64,000 nucleotides of DNA from Streptomyces sp. CB02261 (GTDB lineage Bacteria; Actinomycetota; Actinomycetes; Streptomycetales; Streptomycetaceae), in NCBI RefSeq assembly GCF_001905665.1, contig NZ_LIVX01000003.1, positions 629,478 to 693,477 of the forward strand. Reading direction: 5' to 3'. Positions 38,015 through 46,707 of this stretch are shown here, piece after piece. Numbering within the stretch: the stretch's first letter is position 1; each line of letters opens with the position of its first letter. A program made the position numbers and the translations under genes. The notes under the pieces were generated by a model. It had not been told where the DNA came from and did no database searches. It saw only the letters and a list, made by a program, of their open reading frames with translations.

Positions 38015-38620
38015 ATGTCCCCCACCATGCGAAGGGCGTCGAGAGCCGCGGTGTGTCTGGCGTTCGCGGCCGCCGGTGCCCTGTCCCTCTTCCAAGCTCC
38101 CGCCGTCTCCGCCGCGCCCGACGCGCCGGTCGGCACCGGCTGGTACCAGATCAAGGTCAGGCACTCCGGCATGTGCCTGGACGTCGCCCACAAGAGCTTC
38201 GCGGCCGCCGCCCCCGTGGTGGTCGCCACCTGCGGGTCCGGCCACAACCAGCAGTGGCGTCTGCTGTCCCAGGGTGAGGACAAGTTCAAGATCAAGGCCC
38301 GCCACTCCGGCATGTGCCTGGACGTCGCCTGGGGGAGCACGGCCCATGCCGCGCGGGTGGTGCAGTCGCACTGCAACGGCGGGAGCAACCAGGTCTGGTG
38401 GTTCGTGCAGGCACCGGGGAGGGCCCCGCTGGTGAACAGCTCCATCGGAGTGGTGCCCCAGGTCGGGAACAGCGTGGGGATTGTCGCGGACCACAGCGGG
38501 GCGCTCCTCGACGTGGCCCACTTCAGCCGCGATCACGGTGCTCCGGTGGTGCAGGCCCATGCGTCCGGCAGCGGGCCGACCACCAATCAGCAGTGGCGTT
38601 TCGTGACGGCGTCGCCGTAG
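38015..38620 (+). CDS. Secreted ricin-type beta-trefoil lectin
   Basis: 201 aa. Signal peptide (residues 1 to about 33) then one RICIN domain with three subdomains, each ending in a Q-X-W motif (NQQW, NQVW, NQQW) and carrying HSGMCLDVA-type sugar-binding loops. There is no catalytic domain, so it is probably a stand-alone carbohydrate binder at the cell surface or in the medium. ATG 38015 has AAGGTG upstream; an in-frame GTG at 37910 is less likely because it would lengthen the signal peptide. Confidence 0.85.
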   Translation: MSPTMRRASRAAVCLAFAAAGALSLFQAPAVSAAPDAPVGTGWYQIKVRHSGMCLDVAHKSFAAAAPVVVATCGSGHNQQWRLLSQGEDKFKIKARHSGMCLDVAWGSTAHAARVVQSHCNGGSNQVWWFVQAPGRAPLVNSSIGVVPQVGNSVGIVADHSGALLDVAHFSRDHGAPVVQAHASGSGPTTNQQWRFVTASP

Positions 38621-38627
38621 GAACGAC

Positions 38628-38657
38628 GAAGGCCCCGTTCTTTCGAACGGGGCCTTC
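38628..38657. terminator. Terminator of the tRNA Glu-Asp-Phe operon and lectin gene
   Basis: Perfect 13-bp stem (38628-38640 with 38645-38657), TTTC loop, then TTTT on the + strand. Confidence 0.88.
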
Positions 38658-38662
38658 TTTTG

Positions 38663-38736
38663 TGGCTGGGGCCGGGGTCGAACCGGCGACCTATCGCTTT
38701 TCAGGCGATCGCTCGTACCAACTGAGCTACCCAGCC
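38663..38736 (-). tRNA. tRNA-Phe (anticodon GAA)
   Basis: Acceptor GGCTGGG pairs with CCCAGCC; anticodon stem ATCGC/GCGAT with loop CTGAAAA. Third gene of a leftward tRNA operon. Confidence 0.93.
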
Positions 38737-38758
38737 ACAAGGCTGTTTCCAGCCTCAG

Positions 38759-38832
38759 CGATCCTGACGGGACTTGAACCCGCGACCTCCACCTTGACAG
38801 GGTGGCGAGCTAACCAACTGCTCCACAGGACC
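38759..38832 (-). tRNA. tRNA-Asp (anticodon GTC), copy 2
   Basis: Same sequence as copy 1 at 31448-31521. Middle gene of the Glu-Asp-Phe operon. Confidence 0.95.
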
Positions 38833-38871
38833 TTGCGATGTGCGAGCACTAGTCTCGCACACGTTCTTGCG

Positions 38872-38944
38872 TACCCCCAACGGGATTCGAACCCGTGCTA
38901 CCGCCTTGAAAGGGCGGCGTCCTGGGCCACTAGACGATGAGGGC
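38872..38944 (-). tRNA. tRNA-Glu (anticodon TTC)
   Basis: GCCCTCA acceptor, loop CTTTCAA giving TTC, T-loop TTCGAAT. First gene of the operon. Confidence 0.92.
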
Positions 38945-38988
38945 TAAGGGCCCACCTACTCGCTTCCCAGCGCGTCGGGGACGTGAGA

Positions 38989-39018
38989 AGCATATGGGAT
39001 CTCAGCCGCTATCGCCAA
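38989..39018 (-). promoter_or_regulatory. Promoter of the tRNA Glu-Asp-Phe operon
   Basis: Minus strand: TTGGCG (39018-39013), 18-bp spacer, TATGCT (38994-38989). The predicted start is about 40 nt before tRNA-Glu. Confidence 0.6.
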
Positions 39019-39048
39019 AACGGTTCCCCCCGGGGGGAGAATGGGCGC

Positions 39049-39399
39049 GTGCTGGAGATGACGCGCGAGGAGTTCGAGGAGCTTGTCGCCGAGGCCCTGG
39101 ACCGGATTCCGCCGGAGCTGACGCGGCTGATGGACAACGTGGCGGTGTTCGTGGAGGACGAACCGGCCGCCGACGACCCCGACCTGCTCGGGCTCTACGA
39201 GGGGACGCCACTGACCGAGCGCGGTGAGTGGTACGCCGGGGTGCTGCCCGACCGGATCACGATCTACCGGGGGCCGACGCTGCGGATGTGCGAGTCGCGC
39301 GAGGACGTGGTCGCGGAGACGGAGATCACCGTGGTGCACGAGATCGCCCACCACTTCGGCATCGACGACGAGCGGTTGCACGCGCTGGGCTACGGCTGA
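39049..39399 (+). CDS. Zincin-like metallopeptidase family protein
   Basis: 116 aa. A small cytoplasmic zincin (MmpA/PF06262 type): MTREEFEELVAEALDRIPPEL at the N-terminus, LMDNVAVFVEDEP, GLYEGTPL, and the metal motif VHEIAHHFGIDDERLHALGYG, where HEIAH supplies two His and the later Asp/Glu region the third ligand. Proteolysis has rarely been shown for the family. GTG 39049 has GGGGGAGA upstream; ATG 39058 is an alternative. It starts beside the tRNA promoter, on the opposite strand. Confidence 0.88.
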   Translation: MLEMTREEFEELVAEALDRIPPELTRLMDNVAVFVEDEPAADDPDLLGLYEGTPLTERGEWYAGVLPDRITIYRGPTLRMCESREDVVAETEITVVHEIAHHFGIDDERLHALGYG

Positions 39400-39563
39400 G
39401 CCGGGCGGCCGCCGAGGCCGCGTTCCGGGGGGCGGGGCGGCCGTGCGGTACGGGCCCCGGACGGGTCGAGCGGCCGCGCGGGGGCCGTGTCCCTTGTGGC
39501 GCCCGGGGAGTTGGGCAGTGCGACGCGTTCCGTTCCTGCCTGTTGTGTCCTGGAGGTGCCCCC

Positions 39564-40289
39564 GTGCGCCATTTGCCCACCCCGGTGAGATGGGCCGCCA
39601 CCGCGCTGGCCGTCGCGGCCTGTGCCGGTCTGAGCGGCTGTATGAGTGTGAGCGACGACGGGGCGAAGCCGGCGCCCGGCGCGTCCGGCGGGAAGCGGGG
39701 CGTGGCGACCGGGTCCGGTGGCGGTGACGCCGGGGCACCGGGCGGCGACGGCGGTTCCTGGGGCGGCCGGCCGGACTCGGGCGGACCGGACGCGGCCGGC
39801 GCGGGTACGCAGTCCCCGGTGCCGAGCGGCTCGCCCTCGGGCGCCGTGAAACCGTCGGCGGGCGCCGTGGTGCCGGTGGAAGGTCCGGACGGCCGCGGGG
39901 GCCCGTCGAAGCCGCAGCCGACCGGCGGCGGCCACGACGGTCCGGGCGGCGGCACGGGCGGCGCCGCGGGGGGCAACGGGAACGGTGGGAACAGCGGCGG
40001 GAACAGCGGCGGGGGCGGCGACGGCGGGAACGGTGGCGGCGGCAGTGCCGGGGGGTCCGGCGGACCCGGCGGGGGCGGCGCCACGCCGACGCCCGAGCCG
40101 ACCGAGCCCAGCCCCGAACCGACTCCGGAGCCGACCGAGCCGACCCCCGAGCCGACGCCGGAGCCCACCTCCGATCCCACCGATCCGCCGACCCCCGGGC
40201 CCGCGACCCAGATGGGTGGAGTGCGGGCCGCGGACGGGCCGGGAGCCCCGCAGGAGCCGACGGCATCTCCGCAGGTCGGACCGGTGTGA
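39564..40289 (+). CDS. Lipoprotein with long disordered tail
   Basis: 241 aa. Signal peptide with lipobox LSGC (AGLSGCMSVSDD), so lipid-anchored outside the membrane. The rest is low complexity: Gly/Ser/Asn-rich, then Thr-Pro-Glu-Pro repeats (about 40090-40200) that should form a stiff, acidic stalk. No folded domain is seen. GTG 39564 has TGGAGGTG upstream. A wall-spanning spacer is inference. Confidence 0.75.
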   Translation: MRHLPTPVRWAATALAVAACAGLSGCMSVSDDGAKPAPGASGGKRGVATGSGGGDAGAPGGDGGSWGGRPDSGGPDAAGAGTQSPVPSGSPSGAVKPSAGAVVPVEGPDGRGGPSKPQPTGGGHDGPGGGTGGAAGGNGNGGNSGGNSGGGGDGGNGGGGSAGGSGGPGGGGATPTPEPTEPSPEPTPEPTEPTPEPTPEPTSDPTDPPTPGPATQMGGVRAADGPGAPQEPTASPQVGPV

Positions 40290-40300
40290 CGCAGTCCGGT

Positions 40301-40330
40301 TTGCCATAGGTGGGGGAGGGTGCGTATGGT
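40301..40330 (+). promoter_or_regulatory. Promoter of the DEAD-box helicase gene, with long leader
   Basis: TTGCCA (40301-40306), 18 bp, TATGGT (40325-40330). The message would have about 150 nt of 5' leader, as is common for cold-induced helicase genes. Confidence 0.5.
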
Positions 40331-40487
40331 GGTAGATCGTTTGATCCCATTGCCCGGCGCCGACACAGAAGAGCGCCGTGTGGCGCGTACTCTCCCTAGC
40401 CGTGGCTGACCGCATTGAGGCGGTCGATTTGCGAATTCACGGAGTTGACGGGCGCGTGCCGAGACTCCGGAAGGTTTCGCATTTCGC

Positions 40488-42827
40488 ATGTCCATTTTCA
40501 GTTCTGACCACGCCGTCATGCCCGAGAACGACGAGATCGTCGAGACCGTAGAGGTCACCGAGATCGTCTCCGCCGAGGCCGACGACATCGTCGACGCGGT
40601 CGACACCCTCGACTCGCTCGACATCGACGCGGACGACGCCGACGCCGAGCCGGCCGAGCCCACCATCACCTTCGGCGACCTCGGTCTGCCGGAGGGCGTC
40701 GTGCGCAAGCTCGCGCAGAACGGCGTCACCACCCCCTTCCCGATCCAGGCCGCGACCATCCCGGACGCCCTGGCCGGCAAGGACATCCTGGGCCGTGGCC
40801 GTACCGGCTCCGGCAAGACCCTCTCCTTCGGTCTGCCGCTGCTGGCCTCGCTGTCCGGCGGTCACACCGAGAAGAAGAAGCCGCGCGGCATCATCCTCAC
40901 GCCGACCCGTGAGCTCGCGATGCAGGTCGCGGACGCCCTCCAGCCGTACGGCGACGTGCTCGGCCTCAAGATGAAGGTCGTCTGCGGCGGTACGTCCATG
41001 GGCAACCAGATCTACGCCCTGGAGCGCGGCGTCGACATCCTCGTCGCCACCCCGGGCCGCCTCCGCGACATCATCAACCGTGGCGCCTGCTCCCTGGAGC
41101 AGGTCACGATCGCGGTCCTCGACGAGGCCGACCAGATGGCCGACCTGGGCTTCCTGCCCGAGGTCACCGAGCTGCTCGACCAGATCCCCGGCGGCGGCCA
41201 GCGCATGCTCTTCTCCGCCACCATGGAGAACGAGATCGGCACCCTGGTCAAGCGCTACCTGACCGACCCCGTCACCCACGAGGTCGACAGCGCGCAGGGC
41301 AACGTCACCACCATGACCCACCACGTCCTCGTCGTGAAGCCGAAGGACAAGGCCCCGGTCACCGCCGCCATCGCCGCGCGCAAGGGCCGGACGATCATCT
41401 TCGTCCGTACCCAGCTGGGCGCCGACCGCATCGCCGAGCAGCTCCAGGACAGCGGCGTCAAGGCCGACGCCCTGCACGGCGGCATGACGCAGGGCGCCCG
41501 TACCCGCGTCCTCGAGGACTTCAAGAAGGGCTACGTCAACGCGCTCGTCGCGACCGACGTCGCCGCCCGAGGCATCCACGTCGACGGCATCGACCTGGTC
41601 CTCAACGTGGACCCGGCCGGCGACCACAAGGACTACCTGCACCGCTCGGGCCGTACCGCCCGTGCCGGCCGCTCCGGTGTCGTGGTCTCCCTGGCCCTGC
41701 CGCACCAGCGCCGCCAGATCTTCCGTCTGATGGAGGACGCGGGCGTCGACGCCTCGCGCCACATCGTCGGCGGCGCCGGCGCGTTCGACCCCGAGGTCGC
41801 CGAGATCACCGGCGCCCGTTCGCTGACCGAGGTCCAGGCCGACTCGGCGAACAACTCGGCCAAGCAGGCCGAGCGCGAGGTCGTCGACCTGACCAAGCAG
41901 CTGGAGCGCCTCCAGCGCCGCGCCGTCGAGCTCCGCGAGGAGGCCGACCGCCTGGTGGCCCGCGCCGCCCGTGAGCGTGGCGAGGACCCGGACGCGGCCG
42001 TGGCCGAGGTGACCGAGGCCGCCGAGGCCGAGGTCGCCGCCGCCGCCGTCGAGGCCGAGCGCGCCGCACGGGCCGAGGAGGCGCGCCGCGAGGAGCGCCC
42101 GGCCCGCGACGAGCGGGGCAACTACGAGCGCCGTGGCAGCTTCAACCGTGACGACCGTGGCGGCGACCGCGGTGGCTTCCGTGGCGGCGACCGCGGTGGC
42201 GACCGTGGCGGCTTCCGCCGCGACAACGAGCGTCCGTCCGGTGGCTTCCGTCGTGACGACCGTCCGTCGGGCGGCTTCAACCGTGACGACCGCGGTGGCC
42301 GTTCCTTCGAGCGTCGTGACAACGACCGTCCGTCCGGCGGTTTCCGTCGTGACGACCGTCCGTCCGGTGGCTTCAACCGTGACGACCGTGGTGGCGACCG
42401 TGGCGGCTTCCGCCGCGACGACCGTCCCACGGGCGGCTTCCGCCGCGACAACGAGCGTCCGTCCGGTGGCTTCCGTCGTGACGACCGTCCGTCGGGCGGC
42501 TTCAACCGTGACGACCGCGGTGGCCGTTCCTTCGAGCGCCGTGACAACGACCGTCCGGCCGGTGGCTTCAACCGTGACGACCGTGGCGGCCGTTCCTTCG
42601 AGCGCCGTGACAACGACCGTCCGACCGGCGGCCACCGCGGCAGCGACCGTCCGTTCAACCGTGACCGTCGTGACGACCGCCCCGCCGGCGGCTTCCGCTC
42701 GGGCGGCGACCGCCCGTTCGGCCGTCGTGACGACCACCGCGCCGGCGGCGACCACCGCGGCACCGGTTCGACCGGCGGCTCCTTCGGCCGCCGCGACGAC
42801 AAGCCGCGCTGGAAGCGCAACGGCTGA
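40488..42827 (+). CDS. DEAD-box RNA helicase with RGG-like repeat tail
   Basis: 779 aa. An acidic N-terminal extension (about 55 residues) precedes the core: Q-motif TTPFPIQAATIPDAL, Walker A GRTGSGKT (about 104-111), PTRELAMQ, VLDEADQM, SAT, ATDVAARGIHVDGID and HRSGRTARAGRSG. A coiled-coil-like Ala/Glu/Arg segment (about 450-550) then leads to about 230 residues of GGFRRDDRP, GGFNRDDRGG and RSFERRDND repeats, rich in Arg, Gly, Asp and aromatic Phe. Such tails bind RNA and can drive condensates. Likely roles are ribosome assembly and RNA turnover, as in CsdA/RhlE. The ribosome site GGAAGG is distant. Confidence 0.93.
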   Translation: MSIFSSDHAVMPENDEIVETVEVTEIVSAEADDIVDAVDTLDSLDIDADDADAEPAEPTITFGDLGLPEGVVRKLAQNGVTTPFPIQAATIPDALAGKDILGRGRTGSGKTLSFGLPLLASLSGGHTEKKKPRGIILTPTRELAMQVADALQPYGDVLGLKMKVVCGGTSMGNQIYALERGVDILVATPGRLRDIINRGACSLEQVTIAVLDEADQMADLGFLPEVTELLDQIPGGGQRMLFSATMENEIGTLVKRYLTDPVTHEVDSAQGNVTTMTHHVLVVKPKDKAPVTAAIAARKGRTIIFVRTQLGADRIAEQLQDSGVKADALHGGMTQGARTRVLEDFKKGYVNALVATDVAARGIHVDGIDLVLNVDPAGDHKDYLHRSGRTARAGRSGVVVSLALPHQRRQIFRLMEDAGVDASRHIVGGAGAFDPEVAEITGARSLTEVQADSANNSAKQAEREVVDLTKQLERLQRRAVELREEADRLVARAARERGEDPDAAVAEVTEAAEAEVAAAAVEAERAARAEEARREERPARDERGNYERRGSFNRDDRGGDRGGFRGGDRGGDRGGFRRDNERPSGGFRRDDRPSGGFNRDDRGGRSFERRDNDRPSGGFRRDDRPSGGFNRDDRGGDRGGFRRDDRPTGGFRRDNERPSGGFRRDDRPSGGFNRDDRGGRSFERRDNDRPAGGFNRDDRGGRSFERRDNDRPTGGHRGSDRPFNRDRRDDRPAGGFRSGGDRPFGRRDDHRAGGDHRGTGSTGGSFGRRDDKPRWKRNG
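42140..42800 (+). repeat. Repeat array coding for the helicase tail
   Basis: Near-identical DNA blocks of 27-60 bp (gacgaccgtccgtc and ggtggcttc cores) recur more than ten times. Units are multiples of three. Confidence 0.85.
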
Positions 42828-42851
42828 CCCACGGTGAACAGCTGAACGAAC

Positions 42852-42894
42852 CTCAGGGCCCGCCCCGCACCTCGGTGCCGGAGCGGGCCCTGAG
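42852..42894 (+). terminator. Terminator of the DEAD-box helicase gene
   Basis: Perfect 12-bp stem (42852-42863 with 42883-42894). Confidence 0.8.
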
Positions 42895-43017
42895 TCGTAC
42901 CCGCGTACGACCCGATACGCTCGACCGGTCGACGTGGGTGAGCAGTGCCGGCCAGGGGGCCCGGCGGAGGTCTCTCCCCACATCCCGCACAGCAGGTCGC
43001 CCTGGGGAGGGACCCCT

Positions 43018-46000
43018 TTGTCTCGTTTCGCACGCGCGCGGCACCCCCGCGCGCGTATCGCCGTCCTCGCCACCGCGCTCGTGGCGACGGCGGCCGGCCT
43101 CTCGCCCGCCGTGGTCGCCCAGGCCTCGCCGGTCGTCGGCATCGACCAGCTGGACATCGCGCCGAACGCGCGGGCCGTGCCCCGGCAGCAGACCGTCACC
43201 GCCGTCGGCCCGACGGGCTACGCGCACGAGACGGAGGACCCCGACCGGTCGTACGGCGGGGAGCTGGAGTGGACGGACTTCACCGATCCCGCGAAGAGCG
43301 TGCGGCTGGGGTACGACAAGGGGTTCCTGCCCTTCGCCGAGTCCGGCACCGGCGGGCGCTACCTGTACGTCCAGCGCGGCATCGGCGTGCACGGCGTCCG
43401 TGACCTGGAGACCGGCACCGAGCGGACCTTCGACGTACCGGGCGACGTGAGCTACCGGGGCCTCGTCGGCGACACCCTGATCTTCCAGCGGTACGCCTCC
43501 GCCGAGGACACGAGCACGACCACCGGGTACCACCTGGTGCGCGCCGACGACCCGAACGGGACCCGCACGCCCGTCACCGGCTGGCCCGAGGGTACCGACC
43601 TGCATCTGGCGCGGCTCGCGGCCGGCGACGGCACCACGGCCGTCATCCGCTTCGGCCGGACCGGCGACGGGCAGACGGACGACTACTCCGACCTCGGCGT
43701 GATCGACCTGCGCAGCGGACGGATGACCGTGATCCCGGCCGCCACCCCGGCCGGCAGCGTCCTCGTCGCCCCGGTGGCGCTGAGCCCGGACCGGCTCGCC
43801 TGGGTGGACCGCGACCGCACGGTCCACGTGCGGGAGCGCATCGCCCTGACCGGCGCCGAGCGGACCCTCGTCCTCCCCGAGGGCGTGGACACCGCCCGTA
43901 TCGCCCTCGTCGGCGACTGGGTCCTCGCCCTCGGGGAGGCCTCGGGCACCGGCGCCTCCCTGCGGCGGACGCTGGTCGCGCTGCACCCCGACCAGCCCGC
44001 GCGGACGCTCCTGACGGGCGCCGAGCCGGAGCTCACCCAGATCGCGGGCGGGGGCGCGGCCGTGGTGGGCGGCGGCTCCGCCACCGACTGGTCCCTCCTC
44101 AAGGCGGTCCCGGGCAAGGACGGCGCACCGGTCCTGGAGAAGCTCCGCCGGGTGGAGCCGCTGCCGGCCGAGGTGCGGTCGCTCGCCCTCGGCGCGGGCC
44201 GCCTCTCCACCCTGGAGTCGAACACGTCGAAGGGCAGCGGCTTCTACGGCCGCACGCTGCCGGTCGGGCCGGTGCACACCGGTGACCCGCAGCCGGTGTG
44301 GGCGGGCGCCGAGCCGAAGCGGCTGGAGAACAGCACGCCGCTGTTCGACAGCGGTGACGGCCGCACGGTCTATCTGGCCCGTGACGACTTCAAGCCGCTC
44401 GAAATCACCGCCCGTACCGCCACGGGTCAGCTCAGCCGGGTGTCCACCGGAGAGATGAACGGACGGATCACCGACGTCTTCGGCCGCCGCGCGCTCTTCC
44501 AGGGCGGCGGCAGGACGCTCGTCGTGGACCTCGACACGCAGAGCGTCGTCCGCACGCAGCCGTCCACGCCGGCCGCCCTCTGGGGCGCCGTCCTGTACAC
44601 GGGGACGGGCACGGCGGGCGAGGTGGCGCGCACCGACCTGGCCACCGGCAAGGACCTCGGCAAGGTCACGACCGGGGTCGCGTGCGCTCCGACGGAGCTC
44701 CAGACCGCGGGGCGATGGCTGTACTGGGCGTGCGGCCCGGCCCTGCGGCGGGGTGTCGTCGACCTCAGGGCGGGGACCCGCCTCGGGCTGTCCCCGGCGG
44801 TCGCCGACACCGCCCTGCTGGGCGACGGTTACCTCGTCGAGCAGGACGCCGACTCGTACCTCCGGCTCACCGAGTTCGCCTCCGGCCGGGCCGTGGTGCG
44901 CCGGCTCGTCGACGCCACGGCCGTACGTGGCGCCCGCCGCGAGACCTGGACCGTCGACCGCTTCGGTGGCGCCGTCGCCTACAAGGACGCCGGGAACCGC
45001 GTCCATGTGGTCTGGCCCGAGGTGGCCACCTCCGACCTGACCGCGGCCTCGGTGACCGCGCCGGCGTCGATGCGGCTCCAGGACGGCTGGAAGGCCTCCT
45101 GGTCGCTCTCCAAGCCCGCGGCGATCTGGCAGCTGACGGTGCGCCACCGCTTCTCCGGCGACCCGGTCCGCAGCTTCGGCGCCGACGGGACCCGGGGACG
45201 CGTCGACGTCTCGTGGGACGGCAGGACGGCCGCGGGGAAGACCGTCCCGAACGGCACGTACACCTGGCACCTGCAGGCGAGCGCGGCGGACGGGATCGGC
45301 AGGGACCTCGCCCTGACCGGCACGGTCACGGTCACCGGCGGCAAGCCGGCCTGGCGCGACATGGCCGGGAACGACACGCAGGGCGACCTCCTGGCGATGG
45401 ACACGGCGGGGCTGGTGTCCATGTACCGGGGTGACGGGTACGGCGGTCTGTCGGGGCGGTACGCGGGAACGGGCGCGAAGTTCGGGACCGCGTCCGTCCT
45501 GGTGCCGTACGGCGACGTGAACGGCGACGGCTGCGCGGACGTCCTGGCCCGGGTGGGCGACCAGCTGCGGGCGTACCGGCCGGGGTGCGGGACGGTGGTG
45601 TCGGCCTCGTCGCCGTACACCCTGATCAGCGCGGGCTGGGGCCAGTACGACGTCCTGACGTCCCCCGGCGACGCGAACGGCGACGGCTTCACCGACCTGA
45701 TCGTGCGCCAGGCCTCGACCGGTGACATGTACTTCTTCGCCGGTACGGCCGACCACCGGCCGAAGCCCCGCGTCCGGATCGGCACCGACTGGAAGCTGTA
45801 CAAGAAGGTCGTCGGCGCCGGCGACCTGAACGGTGACGGGCGCGGCGACCTGGTCGGCGTGGACGCGGCCGGTGTGATGTGGCGGTACTACGCCACGGCG
45901 ACCGGCGGGCTGACCGCGCGGGCGAAGCTCGGCCCCGGCTGGGGCGTGTACTCGGCCGTGGTCGGCGTCGGCGACATCTCGGGCGACGGCCGCGCGGACC

Positions 46001-46119
46001 TGGTGGCGCGGGACACGTCGGGGAGGCTGTGGCAGCACAGCGGTGCCGGGGCGGGTCTGTACGGCCCGCGGGCCCTGATCGGCGCGGGCGGCTGGAACGG
46101 TTTCAAGGCCCTGTTCTGA
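43018..46119 (+). CDS. Large secreted FG-GAP/VCBS repeat protein
   Basis: 1033 aa. A Sec signal peptide (RIAVLATALVATAAGLSPAVVAQA) is followed by a long beta-propeller-like region with repeated GDG and LARD motifs, a FlgD-type Ig domain (VDVSWDGRTAAGKTVPNGTYTWHL), and four FG-GAP/VCBS repeats at the C-terminus with calcium-loop motifs DVNGDGCADVLAR, DANGDGFTDLIVR, DLNGDGRGDLVG and DISGDGRADLVAR. No catalytic domain is recognisable, so binding or adhesion is more likely. I take TTG 43018 because GGGGAGGG lies 8 nt upstream and it starts the signal peptide cleanly. Confidence 0.82.
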   Translation: MSRFARARHPRARIAVLATALVATAAGLSPAVVAQASPVVGIDQLDIAPNARAVPRQQTVTAVGPTGYAHETEDPDRSYGGELEWTDFTDPAKSVRLGYDKGFLPFAESGTGGRYLYVQRGIGVHGVRDLETGTERTFDVPGDVSYRGLVGDTLIFQRYASAEDTSTTTGYHLVRADDPNGTRTPVTGWPEGTDLHLARLAAGDGTTAVIRFGRTGDGQTDDYSDLGVIDLRSGRMTVIPAATPAGSVLVAPVALSPDRLAWVDRDRTVHVRERIALTGAERTLVLPEGVDTARIALVGDWVLALGEASGTGASLRRTLVALHPDQPARTLLTGAEPELTQIAGGGAAVVGGGSATDWSLLKAVPGKDGAPVLEKLRRVEPLPAEVRSLALGAGRLSTLESNTSKGSGFYGRTLPVGPVHTGDPQPVWAGAEPKRLENSTPLFDSGDGRTVYLARDDFKPLEITARTATGQLSRVSTGEMNGRITDVFGRRALFQGGGRTLVVDLDTQSVVRTQPSTPAALWGAVLYTGTGTAGEVARTDLATGKDLGKVTTGVACAPTELQTAGRWLYWACGPALRRGVVDLRAGTRLGLSPAVADTALLGDGYLVEQDADSYLRLTEFASGRAVVRRLVDATAVRGARRETWTVDRFGGAVAYKDAGNRVHVVWPEVATSDLTAASVTAPASMRLQDGWKASWSLSKPAAIWQLTVRHRFSGDPVRSFGADGTRGRVDVSWDGRTAAGKTVPNGTYTWHLQASAADGIGRDLALTGTVTVTGGKPAWRDMAGNDTQGDLLAMDTAGLVSMYRGDGYGGLSGRYAGTGAKFGTASVLVPYGDVNGDGCADVLARVGDQLRAYRPGCGTVVSASSPYTLISAGWGQYDVLTSPGDANGDGFTDLIVRQASTGDMYFFAGTADHRPKPRVRIGTDWKLYKKVVGAGDLNGDGRGDLVGVDAAGVMWRYYATATGGLTARAKLGPGWGVYSAVVGVGDISGDGRADLVARDTSGRLWQHSGAGAGLYGPRALIGAGGWNGFKALF

Positions 46120-46318
46120 CCGTGGAGCCGGCCCTTCCCGACCCACCCGCCCCGCGGGGCGCACCCCGCACGGCTCACCGCCTCGCACCGCGGGCCACTC
46201 CTCGCACCGCACCGCGGGCCACGACGGCCCGCGGTGCGGCGCGCGGCCCGGCCCGTGTCGGATACCCGATCGGTTCGGCGGATCACTCGGGCTATGCTGC
46301 ACGGGTGTGCTTGTCCAC

Positions 46319-46391
46319 GGGCCGTTAGCTCAATTGGCAGAGCAGCGGACTTTTAATCCGTTGGTTGTGGGTTCGAGTCCCACACGGCCTA
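46319..46391 (+). tRNA. tRNA-Lys (anticodon TTT)
   Basis: Acceptor GGGCCGT pairs with ACGGCCT; loop CTTTTAA gives TTT. A likely -10, TATGCT, is at 46293-46298. No encoded CCA. Confidence 0.95.
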
Positions 46392-46707
46392 CGTGTGGCG
46401 GGCGGAGGGAAACCCTCTGACCTGCTACGGAGCGCCCCGACCGGTTTCCTCCGGCCGGGGCGCTCCGTCGTTCCCGGCCGGGCGCGCCGGTGCCGCCCGA
46501 GCGGGCGGGACGTACCGTGACGTGACGTCAGGCCCTGGGGACGGGCGCCCTCTCCGGGGGAGGCGCCACGCGCGCGTGCCGACCCGGTCACGGGGTTCGA
46601 CCGGCGTTTCGGGGGAAGATCTTTCTGCCGCGAAAGCCTCCGGCCCGGTCGCGACGTGCGGCACCGTGGGCGAGTCCGGACGTGGACGCGAGCGTGGAGG
46701 TGGGACG
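46392..46707. other. 316-bp region between tRNA-Lys and the lipid kinase gene
   Basis: Holds the tRNA-Lys terminator (46428-46467) and a cgtgacgtgacgtcagg stretch with overlapping TGACGT half-sites near 46521-46535, possibly regulatory. GGAGG precedes the kinase start. No gene is supported. Confidence 0.5.
46428..46467 (+). terminator. Terminator of tRNA-Lys
   Basis: 17-bp stem with one G-T pair (46428-46444 with 46451-46467), TTTCCT loop. Confidence 0.85.

Noticed and set aside
42853..46302. 1149-codon minus-strand frame opposite the FG-GAP protein
   Set aside because: Low-complexity Arg/Gly/Val translation without domains; the + strand carries a signal peptide and calcium-binding repeats.
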